This document shows, in pieces, positions 54,259 through 63,146 of a DNA stretch of 64,000 nucleotides. The notes beneath the pieces were generated by a model. That model saw only the letters and a list, made by a program, of their open reading frames with translations, was not told the DNA's origin and searched no databases. The translations under genes and the position numbers were made by a program. Every line of letters begins with the position of its first letter. Position 1 is the stretch's first letter. The DNA comes from Suipraeoptans intestinalis (GTDB lineage: Bacteria; Bacillota; Clostridia; Lachnospirales; Lachnospiraceae), in contig NZ_VULY01000018.1 of NCBI RefSeq assembly GCF_009696485.1, forward strand, positions 248,001 through 312,000, written 5' to 3'.

Positions 54259-55635
54259 TTAGGCGATCCAATATCTTTGTATCAACTGGAAAAATACATA
54301 TATGTACAGTACTGCCTCCAGAAGATAGACACACATACCGACAATGCGTTTATCTACACGGATTTTTCCGGGAAGCAGCAGAAAGAACAGGCTTAAAAAC
54401 GGAAGGTAATATCTCCCCTGCATCCCGCCTATATACGGGATCTGATACAGAGCTTCCCTGATATGGTAGCCTTTGTTGGCCCATTCATCTCCATACAGGA
54501 TCACCATGATCGTATGATCTGTTAATGCCATCGTCGTAAACACGGTCAAGATCACACAGACAGCCATCAATACCAAAACATCCCAGATTCTCATTTTCCT
54601 CTGTTCCGATCCGCTGTCAACAAAAGAAATACCTATCAAAGAGGCATAAATCAACGCCGCAGCTCCTGCCGGCAGCGTCACCTCCAGCCATCCCAGACCT
54701 CCGACTGCCGAAGTCACAATAAACTTCCACCAGGTTTTCCCTGTTACTGCCAAAAGATAGGCGCCTCTTTTCCACTCCATCAAAAATCCATACACAACCT
54801 GGACAAATTTATTTTCTCTGAACACATAAAATCCGCCTGCCGCTAAAAGACAGATTAACAGCACGCAGGGAATTCTGATCTTTTTGATGAAGTTTTCATC
54901 AATTTTTAAAAGTTTTAAATCTATATGAAACTTCTCCAGTGGAACCAGCAGAACCAGCAACGCCAAAAATACATAAGGCAATTTTACATAGGAAATCACA
55001 GCCCATGTCATCAGAAGGATCACGCACTCCTTTATTCCGACGACTTCTTTGTCATACTTCAGATAAAACACATACGACACAAAGAAAAAGCAAAAAGAGA
55101 TCACAATAGAATCATATCCAATACTTGTTGCCTGCTGCATTGCCATAGGAAGCAGCATAAGCATTGCCATCAGCTCTTTCTTGACAGGCATGATCTTCAG
55201 TGCCCGGTAACAGATCAGCGTATACAACAAAAGTGAAAAAAGTTCTCCCATCTGCAGTACCCAATACGCAGGCAGCCCCAGAAGGATTCCCAGATACATT
55301 CCTATGATGGACGGAACATGCTTTATAACGGACAGGGAAACTTTCCCAGGCAACATATCCTTTCGGCTATACTGCTGTTTCTCTGTCAAAGCCTCTTTCT
55401 GCTTCTCCTTGTCCGGCTTTTCTTTCAGGTTTCCTTCTACCCTTCCATTTTTGATGGGCAGACTATCACATATGTTTTCTGCAAACTTTGGATTTCCAAG
55501 AGATCTCCCGATAATTCCCAGATGCGTATGCTCATCCGGCGTCTGCCAGGTCGGGATCATAAAAGACAAAATAAGTCCTATTATAAAAATGACAATCGCA
55601 ATCCTTTTTTCGCTGAACATGTTTCTGTCTGTCAT
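54259..55635 (-). CDS. DUF2142 family membrane protein
   Basis: A 458-residue membrane protein with about 11 helices. The start is MTDRNMFSEKRIAIVIFIIGLILSF and the family mark TWQTPDEHTHLG (P-DE-H) is near residue 38. DUF2142 proteins lie in polysaccharide loci and resemble GT-C glycosyltransferases that use polyprenol-linked sugars; the function is inferred. The frame is open to 55917, but ATG 55635 overlaps the DUF2304 stop as ATGA and fits the family start. Confidence 0.85.
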   Translation of the reverse strand: MTDRNMFSEKRIAIVIFIIGLILSFMIPTWQTPDEHTHLGIIGRSLGNPKFAENICDSLPIKNGRVEGNLKEKPDKEKQKEALTEKQQYSRKDMLPGKVSLSVIKHVPSIIGMYLGILLGLPAYWVLQMGELFSLLLYTLICYRALKIMPVKKELMAMLMLLPMAMQQATSIGYDSIVISFCFFFVSYVFYLKYDKEVVGIKECVILLMTWAVISYVKLPYVFLALLVLLVPLEKFHIDLKLLKIDENFIKKIRIPCVLLICLLAAGGFYVFRENKFVQVVYGFLMEWKRGAYLLAVTGKTWWKFIVTSAVGGLGWLEVTLPAGAAALIYASLIGISFVDSGSEQRKMRIWDVLVLMAVCVILTVFTTMALTDHTIMVILYGDEWANKGYHIREALYQIPYIGGMQGRYYLPFLSLFFLLLPGKIRVDKRIVGMCVYLLEAVLYIYVFFQLIQRYWIA

Positions 55636-56060
55636 ACGCTTGTTTTCCCCTCTGATTTTTGTACAGTCTCTTTTTCCGAAGGCAGATCTTCTTTTCCTTC
55701 TCCGGTCTTCGCTTTTTCTTCCTGTTTTCTGATCTTTTCTTCCAGAAACGCAGTTTCCTGTGCCAACTGCTTTATCCGGATAGACATTCTGGACAAGGCA
55801 ACCGTCATAACAAAGATCAAAAGCAAAGAAAAGCAAAACCCTGCCAAAAACAGAAAGTTTATCGGACTTGCGATCCCCATTTTTTTTGCGGTCCATGTGG
55901 TGACCATGGGAAAACAATTCAATATCAGAATACCGACTCCTGCCCCCAGCCAGGCCAGTGCATAACGCAGTTCCAGCCTTCTCTTCCTTATCATATTAAC
56001 GATCACAACCAGTAAAAAAATCACCACGATCCCAATGATTATCTGTATTCTCAAGTTCAT
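55632..56060 (-). CDS. DUF2304 family membrane protein
   Basis: A 142-residue protein with three membrane helices (about 5-22, 32-52, 67-88) and a charged C-terminal coil of 50 residues. RKRRLELRYALAWL is the family mark. DUF2304 genes usually accompany a DPM-like GT2, as here (56065); the protein may help place the polyprenol-phosphate sugar. Function not proven. Confidence 0.88.
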   Translation of the reverse strand: MNLRIQIIIGIVVIFLLVVIVNMIRKRRLELRYALAWLGAGVGILILNCFPMVTTWTAKKMGIASPINFLFLAGFCFSLLLIFVMTVALSRMSIRIKQLAQETAFLEEKIRKQEEKAKTGEGKEDLPSEKETVQKSEGKTSV

Positions 56061-56064
56061 CTGC

Positions 56065-56763
56065 CTATCCTCTCCTGATACATTCTATTAAGATTGCCAA
56101 CGGTACTTTGATCATATAATATACGGATTTCTTCAGGGAAATAGAGGACACGCCTCCTTCTCGTTCTTTCATAACAACTGGTATCTCTCGAACCTGAAAT
56201 CCGTTATTTAAGATCATTACCACACTTTCCGGTTCCGGATAATCTTTCGGATAATTGTTTGCAAAAATTGTCAGAACTTTTCGATTTACCATCCTAAGTC
56301 CCGAAGTAGGATCCGTGATCTTAGCTCCCGTCACCAAACGTATCAGCCCTGTAAAAATCCCAATTCCGATTCTTCTGGCTCTGGAGGACTGAAATCCCTG
56401 TTTTTCGATAAAGCGTGAACCGATCACCATATCTGCATCATACTTTGTCATGTATTCCATCATAGACTGAAGAAATTCCGGATCATGCTGTCCATCTCCG
56501 TCTACCTGTACAGCTCTTTCATACCCGTTTCTCAGCGCATACTGATACCCCATCTGTACCGCTCCGCCAATCCCCAGATTGATCGGAAGATTTATGTGAT
56601 GATAACCTCTTTCTCTGCATATCTCACCTGTCCGGTCTGTAGAACAGTCATTGATCACTATATAATCAAACTGACCTTTGTGATTTAATATAGCTGTCAC
56701 CGTTTTTTCTATATTTTCTTCTTCATTGTATGCCGGTATGATCACTAACAATTTCTTGCCCAT
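56065..56763 (-). CDS. DPM1-like GT2 glycosyltransferase
   Basis: A 232-residue GT2 enzyme. LLVIIPAYNEEENIEKTVTAIL and YIVINDCSTDRTGEICRERGYHHINLPINLGIGGAVQMGYQYAL start the fold; AVQVDGDGQHDPEFL is the metal-binding DxD region. By family it transfers a sugar to polyprenyl phosphate, giving a lipid-linked donor for a GT-C enzyme. The DUF2304 and DUF2142 genes that follow fit this scheme. It starts 1 base after the GT4 gene. Confidence 0.93.
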   Translation of the reverse strand: MGKKLLVIIPAYNEEENIEKTVTAILNHKGQFDYIVINDCSTDRTGEICRERGYHHINLPINLGIGGAVQMGYQYALRNGYERAVQVDGDGQHDPEFLQSMMEYMTKYDADMVIGSRFIEKQGFQSSRARRIGIGIFTGLIRLVTGAKITDPTSGLRMVNRKVLTIFANNYPKDYPEPESVVMILNNGFQVREIPVVMKEREGGVSSISLKKSVYYMIKVPLAILIECIRRG

Positions 56764-56764
56764 T

Positions 56765-57913
56765 TCACTTTTTACTCCCGCTTATTTTTTCTATACTGTC
56801 CGCGACGATTTCCCATGTAAAACACTCTTCGATCCGCTTATAAGTCCTCTTTGCCGCTTCCTGCCGCTCTTCCTTACACATCAACAACCGTTTCAGTTCT
56901 TTGTACAGGCCTTCTTCCTCATTATCCGGCAAAACACTTCCATAGTTTTCATCCAGAAGCAGTTCCTTTGCCCCTCCCCGTGCTGTCGTCACAACGTAAC
57001 ATCCACATGCGCCGGCCTCCAGGATCGATGTTGAAAATCCTTCTGAAAAAGATGGCAGACAGAATATATCACTTTCATCCAGAAGACTGATGATTTCCTG
57101 AAAGGAAAGGCGTCCGAGAGGGATCAGGAAATCGGATCCCCGTTTTCTGATCTCTTCCTCCATATCGCCGTCTCCTGCGATCATCAGACAGCAGTCTTCC
57201 CCCTCTGCATGCAGACGGTCTATCACATTCATCAACTGTGGAAGTCCTTTTTCCTTTAACAGTCTTCCTGTAAATGTGATCACGACTGTCTCCTGCGAGA
57301 TATGAAATCGCTTCCGATACGTGTGATCTGCCGTCCTCTGAAGCTCCTTTACTTCTCCCAGATCGATGGAATTGTAAAGTACGCCCTTTCCCTTGATCCC
57401 AAAATGCTCCAGCCATTTATTGCACGCCAGTGAAACTCCGTAATACTCCTTACAAAAAAGTCGTCCTGCCTGGGTCAGAAAAAACTCATAGACAGCCCCT
57501 ATCGTATCCCACACTTTATGATGTACCGACAGATGGCTGGTTCCATGTTCTATGGTGATACATGGGATTTTCCTTCTTTTTGACTGGTACGCAGCATACA
57601 AAGAATGTATATAAAATCTCGTATTAATAATAACCATGTCATATGGAGTCTCCCAGATTCTTTTATGCAATTTCCGAAATCCCTTGTCGGGCTTTAAGAC
57701 AGGATACCTTCCGTCCAGCAGACGATAACATGGAATTCTGTAGATAGAAATTCCTTCTGCCTGTTCATAGCTTTCGATATGGTAGGTATTAGAAGTCACG
57801 ATAGTGACTTCATTTCCTCTTTTCACTAAAGTCTTTGCCAGATTATAGGTATATCTTTCCACTCCGCCCAAATGCGGAAAATACTGTGCTGAAAAAATGC
57901 AATATCGCTTCAT
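56765..57913 (-). CDS. GT4 glycosyltransferase
   Basis: A 382-residue GT-B enzyme. MKRYCIFSAQYFPHLGGVERYTYNLAKTLVKRGNEVTIVTSN is the acceptor-domain start; ITFTGRLLKEKGLPQLMNVIDRL and DIFCLPSFSEGFSTSILEAGACGCYVVTTARGGAKELL (E-G-F-S-T-S-I-L-E) form the donor site. The frame is open to 57952; GGAAAG 7 bases before ATG 57913 sets the start. First gene of the unit driven by the promoter at 57961-57989. Confidence 0.92.
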   Translation of the reverse strand: MKRYCIFSAQYFPHLGGVERYTYNLAKTLVKRGNEVTIVTSNTYHIESYEQAEGISIYRIPCYRLLDGRYPVLKPDKGFRKLHKRIWETPYDMVIINTRFYIHSLYAAYQSKRRKIPCITIEHGTSHLSVHHKVWDTIGAVYEFFLTQAGRLFCKEYYGVSLACNKWLEHFGIKGKGVLYNSIDLGEVKELQRTADHTYRKRFHISQETVVITFTGRLLKEKGLPQLMNVIDRLHAEGEDCCLMIAGDGDMEEEIRKRGSDFLIPLGRLSFQEIISLLDESDIFCLPSFSEGFSTSILEAGACGCYVVTTARGGAKELLLDENYGSVLPDNEEEGLYKELKRLLMCKEERQEAAKRTYKRIEECFTWEIVADSIEKISGSKK

Positions 57914-57960
57914 CTGATTTCTTTCCATTCTCATTTGATCGTGTATACTCACAGTGCCTT

Positions 57961-57989
57961 ATTATATCATATTCTGAAACAAATTTCCA
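57961..57989 (-). promoter_or_regulatory. Promoter of the GT4 - giant GT operon
   Basis: On the minus strand TGGAAA (57984-57989), 17-base spacer, TATAAT (57961-57966). Placed just after the amidase terminator. Confidence 0.65.
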
Positions 57990-58001
57990 TCTGACGCATT
58001 C

Positions 58002-58052
58002 AAAAAGGGAGCTGTCTGGGTAAATCGTTCCCGTTTTTCAACTCCCTTTTCC
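58002..58052 (-). terminator. Terminator of the choline-binding amidase gene
   Basis: On the minus strand AAAAGGGAGTTG pairs with CAGCTCCCTTTT (one G-T pair), ending in a run of T. It is about 80 bases past the amidase stop. Confidence 0.75.
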
Positions 58053-58077
58053 TCTTTTATGATTCTTGTCATGGGCA

Positions 58078-58099
58078 TTTCATGGGTTTCTCCATGAAA
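58078..58099. repeat. Short perfect inverted repeat after the amidase gene
   Basis: TTTCATGG-gtttct-CCATGAAA, an 8-base-pair stem between the amidase stop (58133) and its terminator. No T-run follows on either strand. Role unknown. Confidence 0.5.
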
Positions 58100-58132
58100 C
58101 AAGGCATTTTTCTTACCTTCTCCATCTACTTT

Positions 58133-61100
58133 TTATAAGCTGTACATCGGCTCCAGATAAGTGGAATAAAGGCTAAATCCGTATCCCTTCGCCATTGCCC
58201 AACCCATTCTGCCTGCCGGATTGTCCTGAATTCCAAGCGCTTCTACACAGGGAGCGCTTCCTTTGGGCGACACATATTGAAACCGCTTGTCCACTGTTGT
58301 ATTTTTTAGAGACTCTGTAGAAGCATAGGCTTTTAAATGCTGTACCTGTGCCCGCACGCCCGTCCTGACATCTGCAAACCGTTCACCGGAAACACCGTTT
58401 CCGGTAGCTCCCAGTCCCGCAAAATTAAACTGTTCGATTTTTACATCTCCGCCAAACTGAAGATAGCCCGTCTCCTTCATAGCCTGTGCGAACACTACTT
58501 CCGCTTTTACTCCTTCCGCTTCTGCTTCTTCATAAACGATCCTGCAAAAGTCCCGGATCGTGGGAGCATTTCCTGCAGACAGCTTTTCTGCCGGATAGTT
58601 TCTTCCGCTCTTCGCATACATCTTTACCATCTGTTCTACCGTGACGCCGGTCTTTCCCATAATGGAATGGCCGGTAAAGGTTAGGAGACCTTCCGGAGAT
58701 TTCTTTTGGTTCAAGTAATACCACATCTCTCCCAGTCTGATCCAGCCGGTACACATCGCCCCCTTAGGTCCATACGGACTGTTTCCCGGATTCAGATAGT
58801 ACTTTCCTTCCGGCTGTTCCAGCCATCCGGTACGCATCGCCCCTCTGGGGCCGTACTGATCCGCTTTTGTATTCAGGTAATACCAGACCGTTCCGTCCTG
58901 AAACCACCCGGTACGCATCACGCCTTTTTTCTGTCCTTCGGAAACGTCCTTGTTCAGATAATACCAGGCTCCGCCTTCCTGAATCCAACCGGTCTGCATC
59001 ACTCCCTGTGCGTTATAATAATACCAGTCATCACCTACGTTCTTCCATCCGGATTTTTTTTCCGTTTGTTCCTTCTGCCATTCTCCGGAAGCATTGAAGA
59101 TATGCGTCTTCCCGTCAATGCTTCTGGTTCCTGTTGCCATTTCTCCCGTAGGGAGCAGATAATACTTCTTTCCGCCCAGTTCCAGCCAGCCGGTCTTCAT
59201 GGTTCCGTCTGTATTCATATAGTACCAGGAACCCTGATACTCTATCCAGCCTGTCAGGGCAGCTCCAACCGGTTTTGCCACTGTCGTCCCCGGATTAAAG
59301 TAATACCAGTTTCCTTTTTCCAGGATCCAGCCGGTGCGCATTATCCCTTCCGCCCCGTTCTGATCCGCCTTCTGATTCAGATAGTATCTGTTTCCTCCCT
59401 CTGTGACGATCCCGGTACACATAGCGCCCTCCGGTCCGTTTTTATCCGAGGTAGGATTCAAATAATACCAGGCATTTCCATCTTTAACCCAGCCGGTGCG
59501 CATCACACCTTTCTTCCCTGCTGCATTGTCTGTCGGATTCAGATAGTACCATTTGCCGTCTTGTTTCAGCCAGCCAACCGCCATCCTTCCCTGTTCGTCA
59601 TAATAATACCACTGTTTTCCAGAATTTTTCCACCCTGTCTGAGGTTTACTCTGCTCTGTTGTCCATTCTCCCAGGTCATTAAACCGATATGTTTTCCCGG
59701 AAATATTCTGTGATCCTGTAGCCATTTCCCCGGAAGGAAGCAGATAATACCACTTTGTACCGCTCTGCAGCCAGCCTGTTTTCATAGATCCATCACTTTC
59801 CAGATAATACCAGGCGTTCTGATACTTTACCCAGTCTGTCAAAGCTGCACCAAACGGCTTCACTGTCGTAACGCCCGGATTGAAATAATACCACTTTCCT
59901 TTGTCCAGAACCCAGCCGGTACGCATCGCGCCTTCTGCCCCATTCTGGTCTTTCTGAGGATTCATGTAGTATCTGGCCCCGCCATCTGTCACGATGCCGG
60001 TACGCATCACACCTTTTCTCCCAAAGCTGTTCTGTTGAGGATTCATGTAGTACCAGTCTCCTCCCAGATTCAGCCATCCGGCTGCCATCTCTCCGTTAAC
60101 GGCAAAATAATACCATCCGTTTCCAAGTTGCATCCAGTCTGTCCGCATCACTCCGCTACTCTGCAAGTAGAACGTCTTGCTTCCCTGTGTCAGCCAGCCG
60201 GTATGCATATATCCTTTGTCATTGAAATAATACCAGCTTCCTCCTATCTGGAGCCACTGGCTTACCGGATAGGAGTTATCCATATAGCGATACCACCATC
60301 CGGCTCCATCCTTGACCCAGGTTCCTCCGATCTTTCCGCCTTCCAGGTTTAGGTACTTGATAATTCCAAGCGCATCCGCCTGCCCCAGCTTCTTCAACTT
60401 CTCTTCCGAGTTCAAAAACTTTTCATAATCGCCTGCATTATCCAAAAAAGCATGCTCGATCAAAATCCCCGCAATGCCCGCCTTGGTGGTTTCTCTGACC
60501 ACATGGAATATATCTCCTGCCTTTGTCCCTCGATCATACAGGCCCAAAGCCACCAGTTCTTTCTGAATACTTTGCGCCAGCCCTTTTGCTATGGTTCCCG
60601 CATCAGACCCATAAGAGCCTGCCGGGTAGTAGATTTCTGCCCCTTTTCCGGCTCCCGTTCCTGTTGCATTCAAATGGAGGCTGACAAAAATATCTGCATT
60701 CACGCTTTTAGCAAAAGCAACCCGGGGAGCCAGATCCGAATTGGCATTCGTGACACCGTTTCCCACCCAGCGGTCGCTGTCCCTTGTCATATAAACCTTC
60801 ACTCCAGGGCACTGTTCCAGAGCCGCCTTGCAGTAACGCGCGATCTTTAATGCCAGATTTTTTTCTGTTTCTCCAAAATACGCCGCTCCCGGATCTCCGC
60901 CTCCGTGTCCCGGATCCAATACGATCACTATATTTCTTTTGGACCCTTCCAGTGGTGCAGGCGCCGGAACTGTTGCTGCGATCTTTGCCGAAACATCTTC
61001 CACGCTGCTTCCCACCACACTGTCACTGACGATTTCTCCCTCTGCATTTTCTGATGCCACCGTCACTTCCGTCGTTCCCTTTTCCAGCGGCTCCTCTGTG

Positions 61101-61639
61101 GTTTTTACCTCTTCCGCCGTCTTGATAGCACCGTCTTCTTCCATATAGGCATCCGGCTGTGTCTCTACACTTCGGTTCACTCCAAATTTTCCCTGAACCT
61201 CTTCTTCCTCTAAAGAAAATTCTGTTTCTTTTCCCTGACTTACGATCTTTGCTCCCGTCAGGGAATAAATACCGCTTTCCGACGTATCCACATACTCTTT
61301 TTCAAAAAGAATTGCTTCGCCTTCTATCTGAGAAGAAGCGATCTCTCCCGTCTCTCCCGTCTCCTGATTCTTATAAAAAAGAATTCCGTTTTCCGCCGTC
61401 GCTCCGTCCTTCAGTGAAAGCACGATCCTCTGCGTGTCAGGTGTGGTAATATAGGGCTTTTCCACATAAAGATACTCAAAAGCCTTCTCTTCCTTCGCCG
61501 GATCGCTCTGTGGGGTTTCCACATCGGTTCCCTCTGCCAGCACGCAGTATGAGCCCCATCCTGAAAACATCGTCGCCAATATCAGCAACAAACTCAGCAA
61601 TACCCTTGTTACCCTTTTCGTTTTTTTCATACATCTCAC
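58133..61639 (-). CDS. Choline-binding N-acetylmuramoyl-L-alanine amidase / glucosaminidase
   Basis: A 1168-residue secreted autolysin. Signal peptide about 1-35; a beta-rich domain of about 110 residues and an acidic Thr/Val linker follow. Amidase_3 lies at about 235-430 with LDPGHGGGDPGAAYFGETEKNLA (zinc His and Glu), VSLHLNATGTGAGKGAEIYY and ILIEHAFLDNAGDYEKF. About 25 choline-binding repeats occupy 436-985, and a glucosaminidase-type domain (VFAQAMKETGYLQFGG with the catalytic Glu, QFNFAGLGATG) ends it. Starts at GTG 61639 with GGGAGAG 7 bases upstream; ATG 61630 is an alternative. Monocistronic, with its own promoter. Cleaves both the stem-peptide link and the glycan. Confidence 0.95.
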   Translation of the reverse strand: MRCMKKTKRVTRVLLSLLLILATMFSGWGSYCVLAEGTDVETPQSDPAKEEKAFEYLYVEKPYITTPDTQRIVLSLKDGATAENGILFYKNQETGETGEIASSQIEGEAILFEKEYVDTSESGIYSLTGAKIVSQGKETEFSLEEEEVQGKFGVNRSVETQPDAYMEEDGAIKTAEEVKTTEEPLEKGTTEVTVASENAEGEIVSDSVVGSSVEDVSAKIAATVPAPAPLEGSKRNIVIVLDPGHGGGDPGAAYFGETEKNLALKIARYCKAALEQCPGVKVYMTRDSDRWVGNGVTNANSDLAPRVAFAKSVNADIFVSLHLNATGTGAGKGAEIYYPAGSYGSDAGTIAKGLAQSIQKELVALGLYDRGTKAGDIFHVVRETTKAGIAGILIEHAFLDNAGDYEKFLNSEEKLKKLGQADALGIIKYLNLEGGKIGGTWVKDGAGWWYRYMDNSYPVSQWLQIGGSWYYFNDKGYMHTGWLTQGSKTFYLQSSGVMRTDWMQLGNGWYYFAVNGEMAAGWLNLGGDWYYMNPQQNSFGRKGVMRTGIVTDGGARYYMNPQKDQNGAEGAMRTGWVLDKGKWYYFNPGVTTVKPFGAALTDWVKYQNAWYYLESDGSMKTGWLQSGTKWYYLLPSGEMATGSQNISGKTYRFNDLGEWTTEQSKPQTGWKNSGKQWYYYDEQGRMAVGWLKQDGKWYYLNPTDNAAGKKGVMRTGWVKDGNAWYYLNPTSDKNGPEGAMCTGIVTEGGNRYYLNQKADQNGAEGIMRTGWILEKGNWYYFNPGTTVAKPVGAALTGWIEYQGSWYYMNTDGTMKTGWLELGGKKYYLLPTGEMATGTRSIDGKTHIFNASGEWQKEQTEKKSGWKNVGDDWYYYNAQGVMQTGWIQEGGAWYYLNKDVSEGQKKGVMRTGWFQDGTVWYYLNTKADQYGPRGAMRTGWLEQPEGKYYLNPGNSPYGPKGAMCTGWIRLGEMWYYLNQKKSPEGLLTFTGHSIMGKTGVTVEQMVKMYAKSGRNYPAEKLSAGNAPTIRDFCRIVYEEAEAEGVKAEVVFAQAMKETGYLQFGGDVKIEQFNFAGLGATGNGVSGERFADVRTGVRAQVQHLKAYASTESLKNTTVDKRFQYVSPKGSAPCVEALGIQDNPAGRMGWAMAKGYGFSLYSTYLEPMYSL
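58684..60331 (-). repeat. Choline-binding repeat array with a 195-residue super-repeat
   Basis: About 25 CW-type units (GW..G..WYYLN..G.M.TGW). A block of about 195 residues is present twice in tandem, starting with GIVTDGGARYY near 60000 and GIVTEGGNRYY near 59415, each running through YQ-WYY, MKTGWL, LLPxGEMATG, GKTxxFN, EWxxEQ, GWKN, and KKGVMRTGW. The two units differ at many positions, so the duplication is not very recent. Confidence 0.85.
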
Positions 61640-61771
61640 AGATGCGCTCTCCCTTCACGCACCCATACCCCTTTCCCAAAATCCTGATTATCTACAATCC
61701 TCCTCTTTTCTTCGGATCATTCCAAAAGCAAATCACTCCCTCTTCCCAAAGAAATCTATTTACATCTAACG

Positions 61772-61801
61772 AGTATAACACAATCATCTCTTATTTTTCA
61801 A
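61772..61801 (-). promoter_or_regulatory. Promoter of the choline-binding amidase
   Basis: On the minus strand TTGAAA (61796-61801), 18-base spacer, TATACT (61772-61777) preceded by TG-T (extended -10). The leader to GTG 61639 would be about 125 bases, in which I see no strong structure. Confidence 0.72.
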
Positions 61802-61821
61802 GATTATGCATAAGAACAGTC

Positions 61822-63120
61822 CTACTTTTCCTCTGCCTTCCCTCTGTTTTTCTTCTGTTTTTCCTGAAACAGCCCAAACCCAAACAAAAGCGTTGTCATA
61901 AGAAAGAAAAGCAGCATTGTGCTGGCGTATGATAACGCCGCCCCCTTCATCCCCATACGGAATACCAGGTTCTGCGTCACGATCTTACTGTAAATCCATG
62001 TGATTACATATGCAATGATCAAAAGATACTGTTTTCTGATCACTACCAGTACATTATCAAAAGCATTTGCAAACGTATAAATACAGCCTCCCGCAATAAG
62101 AATCAAAAGTTCTGTCCGGTACGGAGAAAGTTCCAAACTATACACCACCGACAGGATCGGAATCCCCAGCAACGCACTCCCTGCCAGAATGACCACCGAA
62201 ATCGCCAGAAGCGCTCCCACCAGACGTCCCAGAATCTTCAGCATCTTCCTTTTTCGATTTGTGCTCCAAAAAACCGCCATGTGTGTTACCAATGGACGAA
62301 AAAATATGTAGGCCAGAGTCAAAAAAGAAGCCGGCATGAACAGCACTGTAAATTCTGTCTGTACTCCGTCTTTCAGTCGCCCCATACCGCTTGCTGCATC
62401 TATAGCCAGCTTCGGCGCATTTACGATGCTCATCATCAAAAATGCATTTACAAAAAGCGGGAAGCCTTCCACCGCCATCTGAAGCATCCATTTTTTCCCT
62501 GTTTTTTCTCTCTTTCGCCGTCGAAAACAGTCTACCAATATCGTATACCGATAATCAAACGCATAAAAACAGACTGCATATGCAGCAGTCAGAGACAAAC
62601 TGGCAATCATGAGATTTCTAGTCAGAAACAGTCCGGCAGCAAATACCAGCAAGGCGGACCACACCCGCCCTACAATGGCTTTGCTGGCCAGATCCAGTCT
62701 CTCTTTTTGCTGAAACCACCCCTCATAAACATCCGCAATACAGTCAATCCCTCGAAACAGAGTGATCACAATTACCACCAAGGCTTTGTACGGCTCATAA
62801 TGCTTTAGAAGCACATAGCCTCCACAACCGATCATCATCACAACGATCGTTACGATCCTGAACTGCAGATACTGATCAAATGTAAATTTTTCTTCCACAT
62901 CCGTCGCCTGGAACATCCTGATCTGGAAAGTTCCAATGATAGCCATCAGCTGACTGACCGCCCATGCAAGGGAAAAGATGTCCGCTTCTCTTCCCTCCAC
63001 GCCTCTGGTTAAAATCATAAAAGCCACAACGGATAGCAATGCGTTGGACATACTCCCAAGCATATTCCATATATAAACAGTCTTACTGTCCGGCTCTTTA
63101 TTTATACTGCTCACTTTCAT
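61822..63120 (-). CDS. Polysaccharide flippase (Wzx/MATE-like)
   Basis: A 432-residue integral membrane protein with about 12 helices. YIWNMLGSMSNALLSVVAFMILTRGVEGREADIFSLAWAV is typical of Wzx-type flippases of the MOP superfamily, and SLAWAVSQLMAIIGTFQIRMFQATDV is shared with LicD-linked relatives. It probably moves an undecaprenyl-linked unit across the membrane. It lies 26 bases after licD and shares its unit. Confidence 0.9.
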   Translation of the reverse strand: MKVSSINKEPDSKTVYIWNMLGSMSNALLSVVAFMILTRGVEGREADIFSLAWAVSQLMAIIGTFQIRMFQATDVEEKFTFDQYLQFRIVTIVVMMIGCGGYVLLKHYEPYKALVVIVITLFRGIDCIADVYEGWFQQKERLDLASKAIVGRVWSALLVFAAGLFLTRNLMIASLSLTAAYAVCFYAFDYRYTILVDCFRRRKREKTGKKWMLQMAVEGFPLFVNAFLMMSIVNAPKLAIDAASGMGRLKDGVQTEFTVLFMPASFLTLAYIFFRPLVTHMAVFWSTNRKRKMLKILGRLVGALLAISVVILAGSALLGIPILSVVYSLELSPYRTELLILIAGGCIYTFANAFDNVLVVIRKQYLLIIAYVITWIYSKIVTQNLVFRMGMKGAALSYASTMLLFFLMTTLLFGFGLFQEKQKKNRGKAEEK

Positions 63121-63146
63121 TCTCCTATCCTTCTGCTCTTTGCGGG

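Noticed and set aside
55636-55917. 94 extra N-terminal residues of DUF2142
   Set aside because: They lie in another frame of the DUF2304 gene and are basic and low in complexity; ATGA coupling at 55632-55635 is the normal start.
58684-60331. Repeat array as a CRISPR
   Set aside because: The repeats are in frame, encode choline-binding units, vary in sequence and have no constant repeat or unique spacers.
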